Positions 19,582-27,722 are shown, numbered from the stretch's first letter. The stretch: 64,000 bases of DNA from Veillonella sp. T11011-6 (GCF_002959755.1 NZ_PPCW01000005.1:124001-188000); one strand, 5' to 3'. A program made the numbers and translations. Notes: generated by a model not told the origin, from the letters alone.

Positions 19582-20775
19582 TTATTTTATTTCGACGGAT
19601 GAATTCACTGTTTTACTTATATATCCAACGATAGCGGTTACTATGAAGGCCATAGCAAAAGATGGCAATGTAGCACCTATCGTGCTTTCACTATGTAACA
19701 TATAGTGATATAAGCCAACGGATACAGCCCAAATGAGACCTCTTACGAGATAAGCCGATAGTGTTTGTACTTGTTGATGATTAATGAAATAGTCGGCCAA
19801 TAGAATGGCTATCATCGGTGCAAATACAGAGCCAATGAGGTATAGGAAGTCTGTAATATCATCCATTGGATATAGGATAGCCGCAATAGTTCCGACGATT
19901 GTAACGATAACGGCGATGCCTTTACTGGAGGCTCCGCTATAGATGGTCGTACTAGATACGCCTGCAGAGTATGCGTCCATAAAGGTTGTAGTTACGGTAG
20001 AGAAGATGATAACGATGAGGCCAGCTAGACCTAGGCCTGCATTCATCATGATGGTAATGATAGAGTCGCCACCGCCAAAGATAGCGGCGCTAAGACCTAA
20101 GGTGTACATAACAATACTTGTTATAGTGTAGACTGTTGCACTTGTCAGTGATGCGGAGAAAGGCTGTTTACTTTCACGAGTATAATCGCTGATGAGAGGT
20201 AACCAAGATAATGGCATAGCAATAGATAGTTCAAGAGCTGTCATAAAATTCATATTTCCGCTAGTGACAAGGCTACTTTCACTAGGCCATTGAGCTATCA
20301 TGTGAGCGCCCATGTAGATGGTGAGACCTAGTAGTAGAACAGAGACGATGGCTTGAATATAGCCAGTATTGTGGAGGCCGATGAAAAGCCACAGGATGAC
20401 GAGGGCCCCTATAGCTGTGGTCCAAATCATAGGGGATAGAGGTGCTAGCTCTTGTAAGGCGAGCATCGCATCGTAAATCATGATGCTCGTCCAACCGATG
20501 AGTTGCAGCATATTTAAAAAGGCAAAGCCCTTAGCCCCTAGGGGGCCAAAGCTGAAGGCGGTAGTATTCATACTGCCTTGTCGCAATCGCCCACCGATGA
20601 GACCAGCTCCAAAGAGTAATATACCGCCGATGATATGCCCCAGTATGATAGCATATAGTCCTTGGGTGAGACCTAAGGGGGCCAGATAGGTTCCCGTCAT
20701 AATTTCCGCTATGGATAGCGCGGCACCGAACCATATCATGGCGAACTGTGGTTGTGTAATGTGTGTGTCTTTCAT
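19582..20775 (-). CDS. cytX: CytX-type permease (NCS1/cytosine permease family)
   Basis: The start at 20775 follows AGGAGG on the minus strand; the longer frame to 20817 would run into the riboswitch terminator. 397 residues, about 12 membrane helices. The NCS1 signature Q-F-A-M-I-W-F-G-A-A-L-S-I-A-E opens the protein and F-G-P-L-G-A-K-G-F-A lies near residue 75. NCS1 carriers import pyrimidine-type compounds. A TPP riboswitch directly upstream makes the thiamine pyrimidine (HMP) or a breakdown product the likely substrate, which is the known association of CytX. Confidence 0.9.
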   Translation of the reverse strand: MKDTHITQPQFAMIWFGAALSIAEIMTGTYLAPLGLTQGLYAIILGHIIGGILLFGAGLIGGRLRQGSMNTTAFSFGPLGAKGFAFLNMLQLIGWTSIMIYDAMLALQELAPLSPMIWTTAIGALVILWLFIGLHNTGYIQAIVSVLLLGLTIYMGAHMIAQWPSESSLVTSGNMNFMTALELSIAMPLSWLPLISDYTRESKQPFSASLTSATVYTITSIVMYTLGLSAAIFGGGDSIITIMMNAGLGLAGLIVIIFSTVTTTFMDAYSAGVSSTTIYSGASSKGIAVIVTIVGTIAAILYPMDDITDFLYLIGSVFAPMIAILLADYFINHQQVQTLSAYLVRGLIWAVSVGLYHYMLHSESTIGATLPSFAMAFIVTAIVGYISKTVNSSVEIK

Positions 20776-20805
20776 ACGTCCTCCTAGCCAGGAAGTCATA
20801 GAAAA

Positions 20806-20829
20806 AGCCGAGCTCAAAGGAACTCGGCT
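20806..20829 (-). terminator. TPP-riboswitch expression-platform terminator (cytX)
   Basis: On the minus strand AGCCGAGTT pairs with AGCTCGGCT and is followed by TTTTT. It lies between the aptamer and the cytX ribosome-binding site, so TPP binding should favour termination. Confidence 0.85.
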
Positions 20830-20842
20830 ATTAATCCTCTAT

Positions 20843-20926
20843 GTTCCCTACGTTGGCATTATCCAAATCAGGTTATGGGTTAAAGCATTAGCTTACTCTC
20901 AGCCCACTCGTGTGAGCACCCCGTTA
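20843..20926 (-). promoter_or_regulatory. TPP riboswitch controlling cytX
   Basis: The minus strand carries the THI-box landmarks in order: GGGGTGCTC, GGCTGAGAG, ACCCATAACCTGATTTGG (20861-20879 reversed), ATAATGCCAACGTAGGGAAC. ACCTGAT-x-x-GGATAATGCC is the pyrophosphate and pyrimidine sensor core. Established as a thiamine-pyrophosphate repressed element. Confidence 0.96.
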
Positions 20927-21019
20927 TGGCTTCATTATAGGCGGTTAATAGGAAACAGTCAAATCTTTTGTTGCATAGATTGTATAATAATGTTATAACT
21001 AGAGTATAAAAATATATTG

Positions 21020-21100
21020 CCACTAGGGGTGCTTTTGCTGAGATTGACCATTCAAAACCCTAGACCTGATCCAGATAATACTGGCGTAGGGAAGTGGAGT
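21020..21100 (+). promoter_or_regulatory. TPP riboswitch controlling thiW-thiD-thiME
   Basis: The plus strand has GGGGTGCTTTTGCTGAGA (21027-21044), then ACCCTAGACCTGATCCAG (21056-21073) and ATAATACTGGCGTAGGGAAG. All conserved THI-box blocks are in place. It lies divergent to the cytX riboswitch, with ~90 bp between them for both promoters. Confidence 0.97.
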
Positions 21101-21122
21101 GAAACATAATACTAAACTATTA

Positions 21123-21156
21123 CGAGACCATTCCATTTGGAGTGGTCTTGTTTTTA
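21123..21156 (+). terminator. TPP-riboswitch expression-platform terminator (thiW operon)
   Basis: A 12-bp stem (21123-21134 with 21139-21150, two G-U pairs), loop ATTT, then TTTTT. It sits just before the thiW Shine-Dalgarno. Confidence 0.88.
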
Positions 21157-21172
21157 TATATTTGGAGGTATT

Positions 21173-21652
21173 ATGAAAAAACTGATTATTGCTAGTATAT
21201 GTGTGGCCTTAGGTGTCGTGTTATCCACAACGTCTATTCCTGTTGGGCCGGCTCGTATCTTTCCATTTCAACATATGATTAATGTCATCTTAGCCGTTGT
21301 GGTGGGGGCAAGATTTTCAGTAGGTGCTGCTTTTAGTACATCTTGTTTACGTAATATATTAGCACTAGGCTCTCCATTGGCATTTCCTGGTAGCATGATT
21401 GGCGCTTGGCTATCTGCGTATTTATATAATCGTTATCATGCGATTTGGGCAGCAGCTCTAGGTGAAATCATCGGTACAGGCCTCATTGGTGCTCTTGTAA
21501 GTTATCCGATTGCTCATTTCCTATTAGGTAAACCATTGGCATTGTTGACCTTGATTACATCCTTCTCTATGAGCTCTGTGGCGGGTGCATGCATCGGCTT
21601 CGTAGTATTACAAATCTTATCTCGTCGTCATCTATTTCACAAGGAGGCATAA
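21173..21652 (+). CDS. thiW: ThiW, energy-coupling S component for thiazole precursor
   Basis: The start at 21173 has GGAGG upstream; the frame open from 21137 overlaps the terminator. 159 residues with about five hydrophobic helices. The conserved N-terminal block V-P-V-G-P-A-R-I-F-P-F-Q-H and the motif S-C-L-R-N-I-L near residue 65 are typical of ThiW. ThiW binds hydroxyethylthiazole in the membrane and uses a shared ECF ATPase/transmembrane module, which must be encoded elsewhere. The stop codon overlaps the thiD start by 1 nt. Confidence 0.9.
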   Translation: MKKLIIASICVALGVVLSTTSIPVGPARIFPFQHMINVILAVVVGARFSVGAAFSTSCLRNILALGSPLAFPGSMIGAWLSAYLYNRYHAIWAAALGEIIGTGLIGALVSYPIAHFLLGKPLALLTLITSFSMSSVAGACIGFVVLQILSRRHLFHKEA

Positions 21653-22494
21653 TGAAACTACATACTGCACTAACAATTGCTGGTACTGATCCGAGCGGTG
21701 GCGCTGGCATTATGGCTGATTTGAAATCTTTCCAAAGCCGTAACGTATATGGTATGGCTGTTGTTACGTCCGTAGTGGCCCAAAATACAACAGGTGTACA
21801 TCATGTAGAACATCTATCCTTAGAAAGCATAGAGAAACAGTTACACGATGTGTATTCAGATATTGCGCCTCAAGCCGTTAAGACGGGCATGATTGCGTTA
21901 CCGGAAATGATGGACCTCATCTATCCTTATGTGAGCAAGGATATTCCGTACGTAATGGATCCTGTTATGATTGCTACCAGCGGTGACCGACTCGTATCAG
22001 ATGAGGCGGTGAATTTCTTAAAATCTAAACTCATTCCTACTGCCACAGTTATCACCCCTAATCGCAGTGAGGCTGAGGTCTTAGCTGACATGGCTATTGA
22101 TTGTGAAAGCGACATAACAACGGCAGCCAATCGTATCTTACAGGAATTAGGACCACAAGTTGTCATCATTAAAGGTGGACATATTGGAGACGATGCAACG
22201 GACTATGCTTTCACCAAAGATGGTAGTGTACGTACTTGGACGAGCCCTAAATACGATACGGTGCACACACATGGTACGGGCTGTACCTTCTCTGCAGTTA
22301 TTACGGCAGAACTTGCTAAAGGGCGTGACGTAATTGACGCCATTGGTACTGCGAAGGACTATATTGCTCTTGCAATTAAGCACAATCCAGCACTAGGATA
22401 TGGCTGTGGTCCTGTTAATCATATGGCTTATGGACTCTTATCTAATGGACCTGAAACGATGGATGAGCTCTTGAAAAATGATGAGAGGAGATAG
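21652..22494 (+). CDS. thiD: Hydroxymethylpyrimidine/phosphomethylpyrimidine kinase
   Basis: Start at 21652 (AAGGAGG 5 nt upstream, ATAATG overlap with thiW). 280 residues of the ribokinase fold: T-I-A-G-T-D-P-S-G-G-A-G-I near residue 8, M-D-P-V-M-I-A-T-S-G near 103, V-I-I-K-G-G-H near 167, and the catalytic anion hole G-T-G-C-T-F-S near 207. It phosphorylates HMP twice to HMP-PP, supplying the pyrimidine half for the downstream ThiE domain. Confidence 0.96.
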   Translation: MKLHTALTIAGTDPSGGAGIMADLKSFQSRNVYGMAVVTSVVAQNTTGVHHVEHLSLESIEKQLHDVYSDIAPQAVKTGMIALPEMMDLIYPYVSKDIPYVMDPVMIATSGDRLVSDEAVNFLKSKLIPTATVITPNRSEAEVLADMAIDCESDITTAANRILQELGPQVVIIKGGHIGDDATDYAFTKDGSVRTWTSPKYDTVHTHGTGCTFSAVITAELAKGRDVIDAIGTAKDYIALAIKHNPALGYGCGPVNHMAYGLLSNGPETMDELLKNDERR

Positions 22495-22498
22495 TGAT

Positions 22499-24019
22499 AT
22501 GACCTATGAAAATCCATATATGAATAGTCAAATTTGGCCTAATCTAAATATATTAGAGACATTGCGTCAGAGAAATCCTCTTGTTATTTGCATTACTAAT
22601 GATGTGGTACGTACCTTTACGGCCAATGGTTTACTAGCCATTGGTGCATCGCCTGTGATGAGCGAATGCAGTGAAGATTTAAAAGACCTCATCGTTCATG
22701 CATCGGCTTTACTCATCAATATTGGAACGCTTACGCCAGATAAGGTTAGTTACTATAAAGAGGCTATAAAACTAGCGAAGGTTCATGAGGTTCCAGTTGT
22801 ACTTGATCCTGTAGGCTGTCATGCGGGAGCTTACCGATTGTCGGTAGTATTAGACTTGATTAAGACCGCTTCTATTTCGTTATTGCGAGGCAATCAAAGC
22901 GAAATCAAAGCTATTTATGATGCTTTAAATCCCGATGATACGGCTAATAATTCTACTACAGGCAAAGGTGTAGATGGCGCACAAGTTGAGGATAGTGCTG
23001 TTATCGCATATCGTCTAGCGCGCCTTATCAACTGCCCCGTTGTAGCTACTGGCGAAGAGGATTATGTTTCTGATGGAACTCGGGTGTTTGCCGTACCGCA
23101 TGGTCATCCTATTATGACAGCTGTAACGGGAACAGGCTGTCTATTAGGGGCTGTATTGGCGGCTTTCTTTAGTGCTTATTATCCATGTAAAAACAGACTA
23201 TCTATCGGTGAGTTTCTCGCCTATGCATTGGCTTACTATGGTTTAGCCGGTGAAAGTGCAGTGCAGGTAAGTGGCGTAAAACCTGGTAGCTTTAGTGTAG
23301 CCTTTATGGATGCCTTATATTCTCTTGGTGATGCGGTGCTTAAGTCCGAGAATCGTATACGTCCTCTAGTTGTGCCGGATCAATTAGAAGTATATTTCAT
23401 CAGTGGTACGCAAGATGTGGAATTGAATGAAAATCGATTACTCTCTATCGTAGAGGATGCTTGTCGAGGCGGTGTGACTTGTTTCCAATTTAGAGAAAAG
23501 GGCGCAGGTACTTTAGTGGGGCAACAGAAACTAGAGTTAGCCCAACAGTTAAAACAAATCTGTGCTAAGTACAATGTACTCTATATTATTAACGATGATG
23601 TAGACTTAGCAGTAGCTGTTAATGCTGATGGCGTTCACGTAGGGCAAGAGGATATGAGCCTAGAATCCGTTCGTAATCTTGTAGGCCATAAGGTGGTTGG
23701 CATCTCCATTCACTCCGTGGAGGAACTTCATAAGACTGATATAATCTATGCTGACTGTGTAGGTGTAGGTCCTATGTATGCTACAAGTAGTAAACCTGAT
23801 GCACAAGAGCCATGTGGACCGGAGCGTGTCGCTGAACTACAAGCAGAAGGCTTGACCTTACCATGTGTTGGTATTGGGGGCATTACCTTAGATAATGTAA
23901 AACCTATACTAGAAGCAGGAGCCTGTGGTGTTGCCATCATATCTGCGATAGCCCATGCAGATAATCCTTATGAAGCAGCCCAACAGTTTAAGCATTTAGT
24001 AGATAGAGCACAACCTTAA
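22499..24019 (+). CDS. thiM/thiE: Bifunctional ThiM-ThiE (thiazole kinase / TMP synthase)
   Basis: A 506-residue fusion. Residues ~1-290 are hydroxyethylthiazole kinase (N-D-V-V-R-T-F-T-A-N; V-V-L-D-P-V-G-C-H-A; anion hole A-V-T-G-T-G-C-L-L-G). Residues ~295-500 are thiamine-phosphate synthase (F-Q-F-R-E-K-G-A-G, I-I-N-D-D-V-D-L-A, A-D-G-V-H-V-G-Q-E-D, G-V-G-P-M-Y-A-T-S-S-K, G-I-G-G-I). The kinase product is the substrate of the synthase, so the fusion couples consecutive salvage steps. The start at 22499 has GAGGAG about 8 nt upstream; upstream in-frame ATGs at 22478 and 22481 lie before it. No thiC, thiG or thiH is present here. Confidence 0.96.
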   Translation: MTYENPYMNSQIWPNLNILETLRQRNPLVICITNDVVRTFTANGLLAIGASPVMSECSEDLKDLIVHASALLINIGTLTPDKVSYYKEAIKLAKVHEVPVVLDPVGCHAGAYRLSVVLDLIKTASISLLRGNQSEIKAIYDALNPDDTANNSTTGKGVDGAQVEDSAVIAYRLARLINCPVVATGEEDYVSDGTRVFAVPHGHPIMTAVTGTGCLLGAVLAAFFSAYYPCKNRLSIGEFLAYALAYYGLAGESAVQVSGVKPGSFSVAFMDALYSLGDAVLKSENRIRPLVVPDQLEVYFISGTQDVELNENRLLSIVEDACRGGVTCFQFREKGAGTLVGQQKLELAQQLKQICAKYNVLYIINDDVDLAVAVNADGVHVGQEDMSLESVRNLVGHKVVGISIHSVEELHKTDIIYADCVGVGPMYATSSKPDAQEPCGPERVAELQAEGLTLPCVGIGGITLDNVKPILEAGACGVAIISAIAHADNPYEAAQQFKHLVDRAQP

Positions 24020-24037
24020 TAGCAAATAGAACACAAA

Positions 24038-24069
24038 AAAAAGACGATGACCTAAGTCATCGTCTTTTT
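24038..24069. terminator. Bidirectional terminator
   Basis: A 14-bp stem (24038-24051 with 24056-24069), loop CTAA, with A- and T-runs on the two flanks. It terminates thiME and, in reverse, the rubrerythrin transcript. Confidence 0.92.
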
Positions 24070-24085
24070 GTTAAGGAAGTTGTTA

Positions 24086-24177
24086 GTACTTACTGTAAGA
24101 TTATATTGTACTTACAGGTGTGTTTAATTTAAATCTGTACTTACAGGTTGTTAGTTTAGTTAGTGTCGTACTTACAG
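24086..24177. repeat. Cluster of GTACTTAC[AT]G direct repeats in the rubrerythrin 3' region
   Basis: Four copies: 24086-24095 (GTACTTACTG), 24108-24117, 24137-24146 and 24168-24177 (all GTACTTACAG), spaced 22-31 nt. Further copies lie on the other side of the gene: GTACTTAC at 24739-24746 next to the ribosome-binding site, and GTACTTACTG at 24905-24914. The spacing is too short and irregular for a CRISPR. Function unknown. Confidence 0.7.
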
Positions 24178-24178
24178 A

Positions 24179-24724
24179 TTAGATGGATTCCACGAAACGG
24201 TGGAAGAAAGCTTGTGGGTGAGCACATACTGGGCAAACTTTAGGAGCTTCTTCACCAATGTGTACATAACCGCAGTTAGCGCAGATCCAAGCAACTGGTT
24301 CATCGTTAGTGAATACTTTGTTACCAGATACTTGAGCTGCTAATGCAAGGTAACGAGCTTCATGACGAGCTTCGATTTTACCAACTTCGCGCATTTGGTA
24401 AGCGATTTTAGCAAAGCCTTCTTTTTCAGCTTCGTCAGCGAAATCTTTGTACATTGTAGTGTGTTCGTAGTTTTCGCCAGCTGCTGCATCACGAAGGTTA
24501 GCTTCGATATCGGAAGATACGTCGCCACCATGAAGAGCTTTGAACCACAATTTAGCATGTGCGGATTCGTTGTGAGCTGTTTCTTCGAAATAATCAGCGA
24601 TTTCGTTCATGCCAGCTTTACGAGCTGCTGCTGCGTAGAAAGTATATTTTTGGAATGCTTGGGATTCGCCAGCGAATGCTGCTTGAAGATTTTTTTCAGT
24701 GTTAGAACCTTTTAATTCTGCCAT
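24179..24724 (-). CDS. rbr: Rubrerythrin
   Basis: A 181-residue peroxide-scavenging enzyme of anaerobes. The N-terminal ferritin-like four-helix domain carries diiron ligands in F-A-G-E-S-Q-A-F-Q-K-Y, E-E-T-A-H-N-E-S-A-H-A, E-N-Y-E-H and E-I/E-A-R-H. The C-terminal rubredoxin-like [Fe(SCys)4] domain has W-I-C-A-N-C-G-Y (~147) and V-C-P-V-C-A-H-P (~165). It reduces H2O2 to water using electrons from reduced rubredoxin or ferredoxin. Monocistronic; 600 bp of upstream DNA holds a Fur/PerR-like palindrome. Confidence 0.97.
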   Translation of the reverse strand: MAELKGSNTEKNLQAAFAGESQAFQKYTFYAAAARKAGMNEIADYFEETAHNESAHAKLWFKALHGGDVSSDIEANLRDAAAGENYEHTTMYKDFADEAEKEGFAKIAYQMREVGKIEARHEARYLALAAQVSGNKVFTNDEPVAWICANCGYVHIGEEAPKVCPVCAHPQAFFHRFVESI

Positions 24725-25327
24725 TTTAATACTCCTTTGTACTTACGATAATTTTCAAATTTGTTACTTAACTTATATATTCATAACCACTTGGTTGTGA
24801 ATTCAAATAATAGAATACTTATTCTACAATTTTCGTGGGCGACTTCGCCTTAGTAAGAAAACTTATTCTTAGATTAAATAGACACTTGCCTAACTCTTAA
24901 AATAGTACTTACTGATTTGTGTTTTTCGGCACTTGCCGTCTTAACAGTTTTATATACAATGTGTTATCCGTATACTTAACGAATAATCATTGTTGACTAT
25001 ATTGTAACATACTAAATGAGAAATGCAAGTGTTTTTGTAAAATTTATTTCGAAAATTTTCTAAATGATAAATATTATCAATGTAGTAAAAATGCGGTTTC
25101 TTAAAGACTGAATAGTATAGGATTTATAAAAATAGCCGATTTTGATATTGAGAATGATAACTAAATGAAAAATCATTATTGATTAGATATTGATAACCTT
25201 TTCGTTAAATGTACTAATAACTACCCATAAAATGACTATATAACTATAGAATTATGATATGTTTATAGAACTTTGTATTTCTTGTATAATAAGTATATAA
25301 ATACTAAACGTTGTAAAAGGAGGCGCT
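24725..25327. other. 603-bp AT-rich intergenic region, divergent promoters
   Basis: No coding potential of substance is seen. It carries the rubrerythrin leader with two GTACTTAC repeats, the Fur/PerR-like palindrome at 25065-25079, and a second, weaker site around 25149-25163. The AT content is very high at 25010-25200. Its length and regulatory motifs fit an oxidative-stress or iron-controlled divergent promoter. Confidence 0.5.
25065..25079. promoter_or_regulatory. Fur/PerR-like operator
   Basis: TGATAAATATTATCA is a 6-3-6 inverted repeat that differs at one position from the 7-1-7 Fur consensus of Bacillus (TGATAATnATTATCA), and resembles PerR boxes. It lies between rubrerythrin (-) and the DUF951-selD unit (+). 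The motif is seen; which regulator binds it is inference. Confidence 0.5.
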
Positions 25328-25531
25328 ATGGCATTTGTTAGATATTACGTAGGCGATGTGGTAAAGATGAAAAAGTCACATCCTTGCGGCAGTGATGAAT
25401 GGGAAGTCAAACGGATTGGCACAGATTTCCTCATTGTATGTAATGGCTGTGGTCATCAACTGTTGATGCCGCGCCCGAAATTTGAAAAGGCAGTTAAGAA
25501 AATCGTATCTAGATTGCCAGAGAATGAATAA
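25328..25531 (+). CDS. DUF951 family small protein
   Basis: 67 residues, full family length. The conserved pattern is Y-Y-V-G-D-V-V-K-M-K-K-S-H-P-C-G followed by W-x-V-x-R-x-G-x-D-F and C-x-G-C-G-H at residues 42-46. The cysteine/histidine set suggests a small zinc- or nucleic-acid-binding fold, but the family's function is not known. RBS AGGAGG at about 25318. It ends 9 bp before selD and is probably co-transcribed. Confidence 0.88.
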   Translation: MAFVRYYVGDVVKMKKSHPCGSDEWEVKRIGTDFLIVCNGCGHQLLMPRPKFEKAVKKIVSRLPENE

Positions 25532-25540
25532 GGGGGACAT

Positions 25541-26572
25541 ATGGTACGACTCACTGATTATGTAACAAGTGGGGGCTGTGCGTGTAAGATTGGGCCTCAT
25601 ATATTAAATCGCGTTTTAAAATCTGTGACACCTGTTACAAATGAACATGTGCTAGCAGATATGACGGGTGCTGACGATGCAGGTGTTTATAAAATCTCAG
25701 ATACACTAGCGTTAGTACAAACCCTAGATTTCTTTACACCTATGGTTAATGATCCTGTTTTATTTGGCAAAATTGCAGCGGCTAATGCGTTAAGCGATGT
25801 GTATGCTATGGGCGGGACCCCTTTAACGGCCATGAATATTGTTGGGTTCCCTGTGCCTCTAGTGGAAGAAGGGGTCTTAACAGATGTATTAAATGGGGCT
25901 GGATCCATTGTGGCTGAATCTGGTGCTGCTATCGTTGGTGGCCACAGCATTGAAAATAAAGAGCCTATCTTTGGTATGTCTGTAACAGGACAAGTGCATC
26001 CAGATCGAATTTGGAAAAATAAAGGTGCTAAAGTAGGGGATGTACTGGTATTGACCAAGCGAATTGGTACGGGCATTATGAATAATGCTCTAAAAGGCGA
26101 TTTATTCCCTATAGGTACTAAGCAGGCTGTGACTAGTATGAGTACATTAAATCGCGTAGGGGCAGAGGTAGCACATAACTTTACTGTTCATGCTTGTACA
26201 GATGTAACAGGATTTAGTTTGATGGGGCACTCCGTAGAAATGGCGAGCGCTTCCGATGTGACCATTCATATCAAAGCTTATGATATCCCGCTCTTCGATG
26301 ATGTCATTGAGGCAGCTCAAATGGGCTTAGTACCTGCTGCATCCTATGGTAATCGCAAGGCCATAACGGATGTACAAGTTGATGACGTATTAGATCCAGT
26401 GTGGACGGATATTCTGTTTGATCCACAAACCTCTGGGGGCTTACTGTTCTCTGTTCCTGCTAGTGAGGGCGATAAACTCGTTGAGGCACTGCGTGAGGCC
26501 GGTATCGACTGTGCCGGTATTATTGGTACTGTTGAAAGCTTTAGTGGCTTAGCGGTACGTGTTACAGAATAA
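25541..26572 (+). CDS. selD: Selenide, water dikinase (selenophosphate synthetase)
   Basis: Makes selenophosphate, the selenium donor for selenocysteine, selenouridine and labile Se-Mo cofactors. 343 residues. The N-terminal active-site loop is T-S-G-G-C-A-C-K-I-G-P, with Cys at the position that is Sec in some homologues, so no UGA recoding is needed. ATP-binding hallmarks include D-D-A-G-V-Y, L-D-F-F-T-P-M-V-N-D (~66), A-L-S-D-V-Y-A-M-G-G (~86), G-G-H-S-I (~125) and D-P-Q-T-S-G-G-L (~300). GGGGGAC precedes the start. It is followed by yedF and a DUF3343 gene, a known selenium-trait neighbourhood. Confidence 0.97.
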   Translation: MVRLTDYVTSGGCACKIGPHILNRVLKSVTPVTNEHVLADMTGADDAGVYKISDTLALVQTLDFFTPMVNDPVLFGKIAAANALSDVYAMGGTPLTAMNIVGFPVPLVEEGVLTDVLNGAGSIVAESGAAIVGGHSIENKEPIFGMSVTGQVHPDRIWKNKGAKVGDVLVLTKRIGTGIMNNALKGDLFPIGTKQAVTSMSTLNRVGAEVAHNFTVHACTDVTGFSLMGHSVEMASASDVTIHIKAYDIPLFDDVIEAAQMGLVPAASYGNRKAITDVQVDDVLDPVWTDILFDPQTSGGLLFSVPASEGDKLVEALREAGIDCAGIIGTVESFSGLAVRVTE

Positions 26573-26628
26573 AATCATAAATAATAATTTTGCTACTGTT
26601 GGCATAGATATAGAATTAAATTATTATT

Positions 26629-26698
26629 AGCTGATAGCTGATAGCTGATAGCTGATAGCTGATAGCTGATAGCTGATAGCTGATAGCTGATAGCTGAT
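26629..26698. repeat. Perfect 7-bp tandem repeat, AGCTGAT x10
   Basis: Exactly ten head-to-tail copies (70 bp) with no mismatch, ending about 40 bp before yedF and lying between selD and yedF. A perfect array of this size indicates recent slippage expansion. It should be length-variable between strains and could alter the spacing of the yedF control region. Confidence 0.97.
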
Positions 26699-26740
26699 AC
26701 TTTTACAAAATATATAATGTATATAATATAGAGGTGTATG

Positions 26741-27340
26741 ATGAGCAATACAAAAGAATTAATTGTAGATGTGCGTGGTAGCTTGTGTCCAAAACCTGTA
26801 ATTGAAACTAAGAAGGTGAGTGATGCGAATCCGAGTGCTGTCATTACTACTATTGTAGATAATGAGGTTAGTCGCGATAATGTAGAAAAATTTGGTAAGT
26901 CTCGAGGTTATGGTGTAGCTATCCGTCAAGATGGCAAGGATTTCTATCTCACTATGACGCCAAATGCAAATCCCGTGCCAGAAGCGAGTTGCGAACCGAT
27001 GAACTATGGTAACCGTGTTATCTTGATGACAAAAGATTATCTTGGTGAAGGTAGCGAAGAGCTCGGTAGAAATTTGATGAAAACCTTCTGGGTATGCATG
27101 GTAGAAGCAGATGTGAAACCATCTAAGATCTATTTCATTAATAGTAGTGTCAAGATGGTAACTAACGATTCTGTTCATTTGGAAAATATTAAAAAGCTAG
27201 CTGACGCAGGTGTGGAAATTGCAGCCTGTGGGATTTGTCTCGATTTCTATGGTGTGAAAGAAAACGTTGGTGTCGGTAGTATTACGAATATGTATGCTAT
27301 TACAGATGCTATCCTTGGTGACAATATTGTTAAGCTATAA
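26741..27340 (+). CDS. yedF: YedF: sulfurtransferase-like selenium metabolism protein
   Basis: About 199 residues. The N-terminal TusA/SirA-like domain carries the C-P-x-P motif (R-G-S-L-C-P-K-P-V, Cys near residue 17). A C-terminal DsrE-like domain has A-A-C-G-I-C-L-D-F-Y near residue 165. The two-domain form is the selenium-linked YedF that tracks with selD. It likely shuttles a persulfide or perselenide; the substrate is inferred from context. ATG at 26738 or 26741; the latter has better spacing from GAGG. Confidence 0.9.
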   Translation: MSNTKELIVDVRGSLCPKPVIETKKVSDANPSAVITTIVDNEVSRDNVEKFGKSRGYGVAIRQDGKDFYLTMTPNANPVPEASCEPMNYGNRVILMTKDYLGEGSEELGRNLMKTFWVCMVEADVKPSKIYFINSSVKMVTNDSVHLENIKKLADAGVEIAACGICLDFYGVKENVGVGSITNMYAITDAILGDNIVKL

Positions 27341-27464
27341 TGTTAGCAGCTTATTTTGATATATTGATTTAGAGTTATTGGTTTAGATTAGATTTTTTAT
27401 TTCGATCATTAATAGTTTAGGTGAAAGAAATCTAATCGTATCGATTGTGGTAGGAGGTGAGGTA

Positions 27465-27722
27465 TTGGAAAATAAAAAATTACTTGTCGTTTTTACATCT
27501 TATTATTTTGGGGATAAAGCAGATAAGTTATTAACAGAATTAGAGGTGCCTCATCAATTGATGGCCACACCTCCAGAACTTTATGATATGTGTGGTTTGT
27601 CTATTCAAATAGAACCGAATATTGTTGAGCAGGCTCAGACTATTTTAAAAGAACATAAGATTAGTACGTCAGGACTTTTTTGGTATGAAAAAGGGGAGCT
27701 GGCTGTACCATATAAAGACTAG
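27465..27722 (+). CDS. DUF3343 protein (putative Se/S carrier-like)
   Basis: The start is taken as TTG at 27465, with TAGGAGGTGAGG immediately upstream; the GTG at 27447 is before that site. About 85 residues: L-V-V-F-T-S-Y-Y-F-G-D-K-A-D-K-L-L followed by P-P-E-L-Y-D-M-C-G-L-S-I, a DUF3343 arrangement with one conserved Cys. The family co-occurs with selD, yedF and yedE; its biochemical role is unproven. The terminator stem includes its own stop codon. Confidence 0.8.
   Translation: MENKKLLVVFTSYYFGDKADKLLTELEVPHQLMATPPELYDMCGLSIQIEPNIVEQAQTILKEHKISTSGLFWYEKGELAVPYKD

Noticed and set aside
24086-24177. CRISPR-like array
   Set aside because: Repeats are 10 bp with 12-21 bp irregular spacers and there are no cas genes; too short for a CRISPR.
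25541-26572. Selenoprotein SelD
   Set aside because: The active-site residue is encoded as Cys, with no in-frame TGA; no recoding needed.
26629-26698. Coding repeat (minus-strand frame of repeating residues A-I-S-Y-Q-L-S)
   Set aside because: The frame is produced by the 7-bp array itself and has no start signals; it is a DNA repeat, not a gene.
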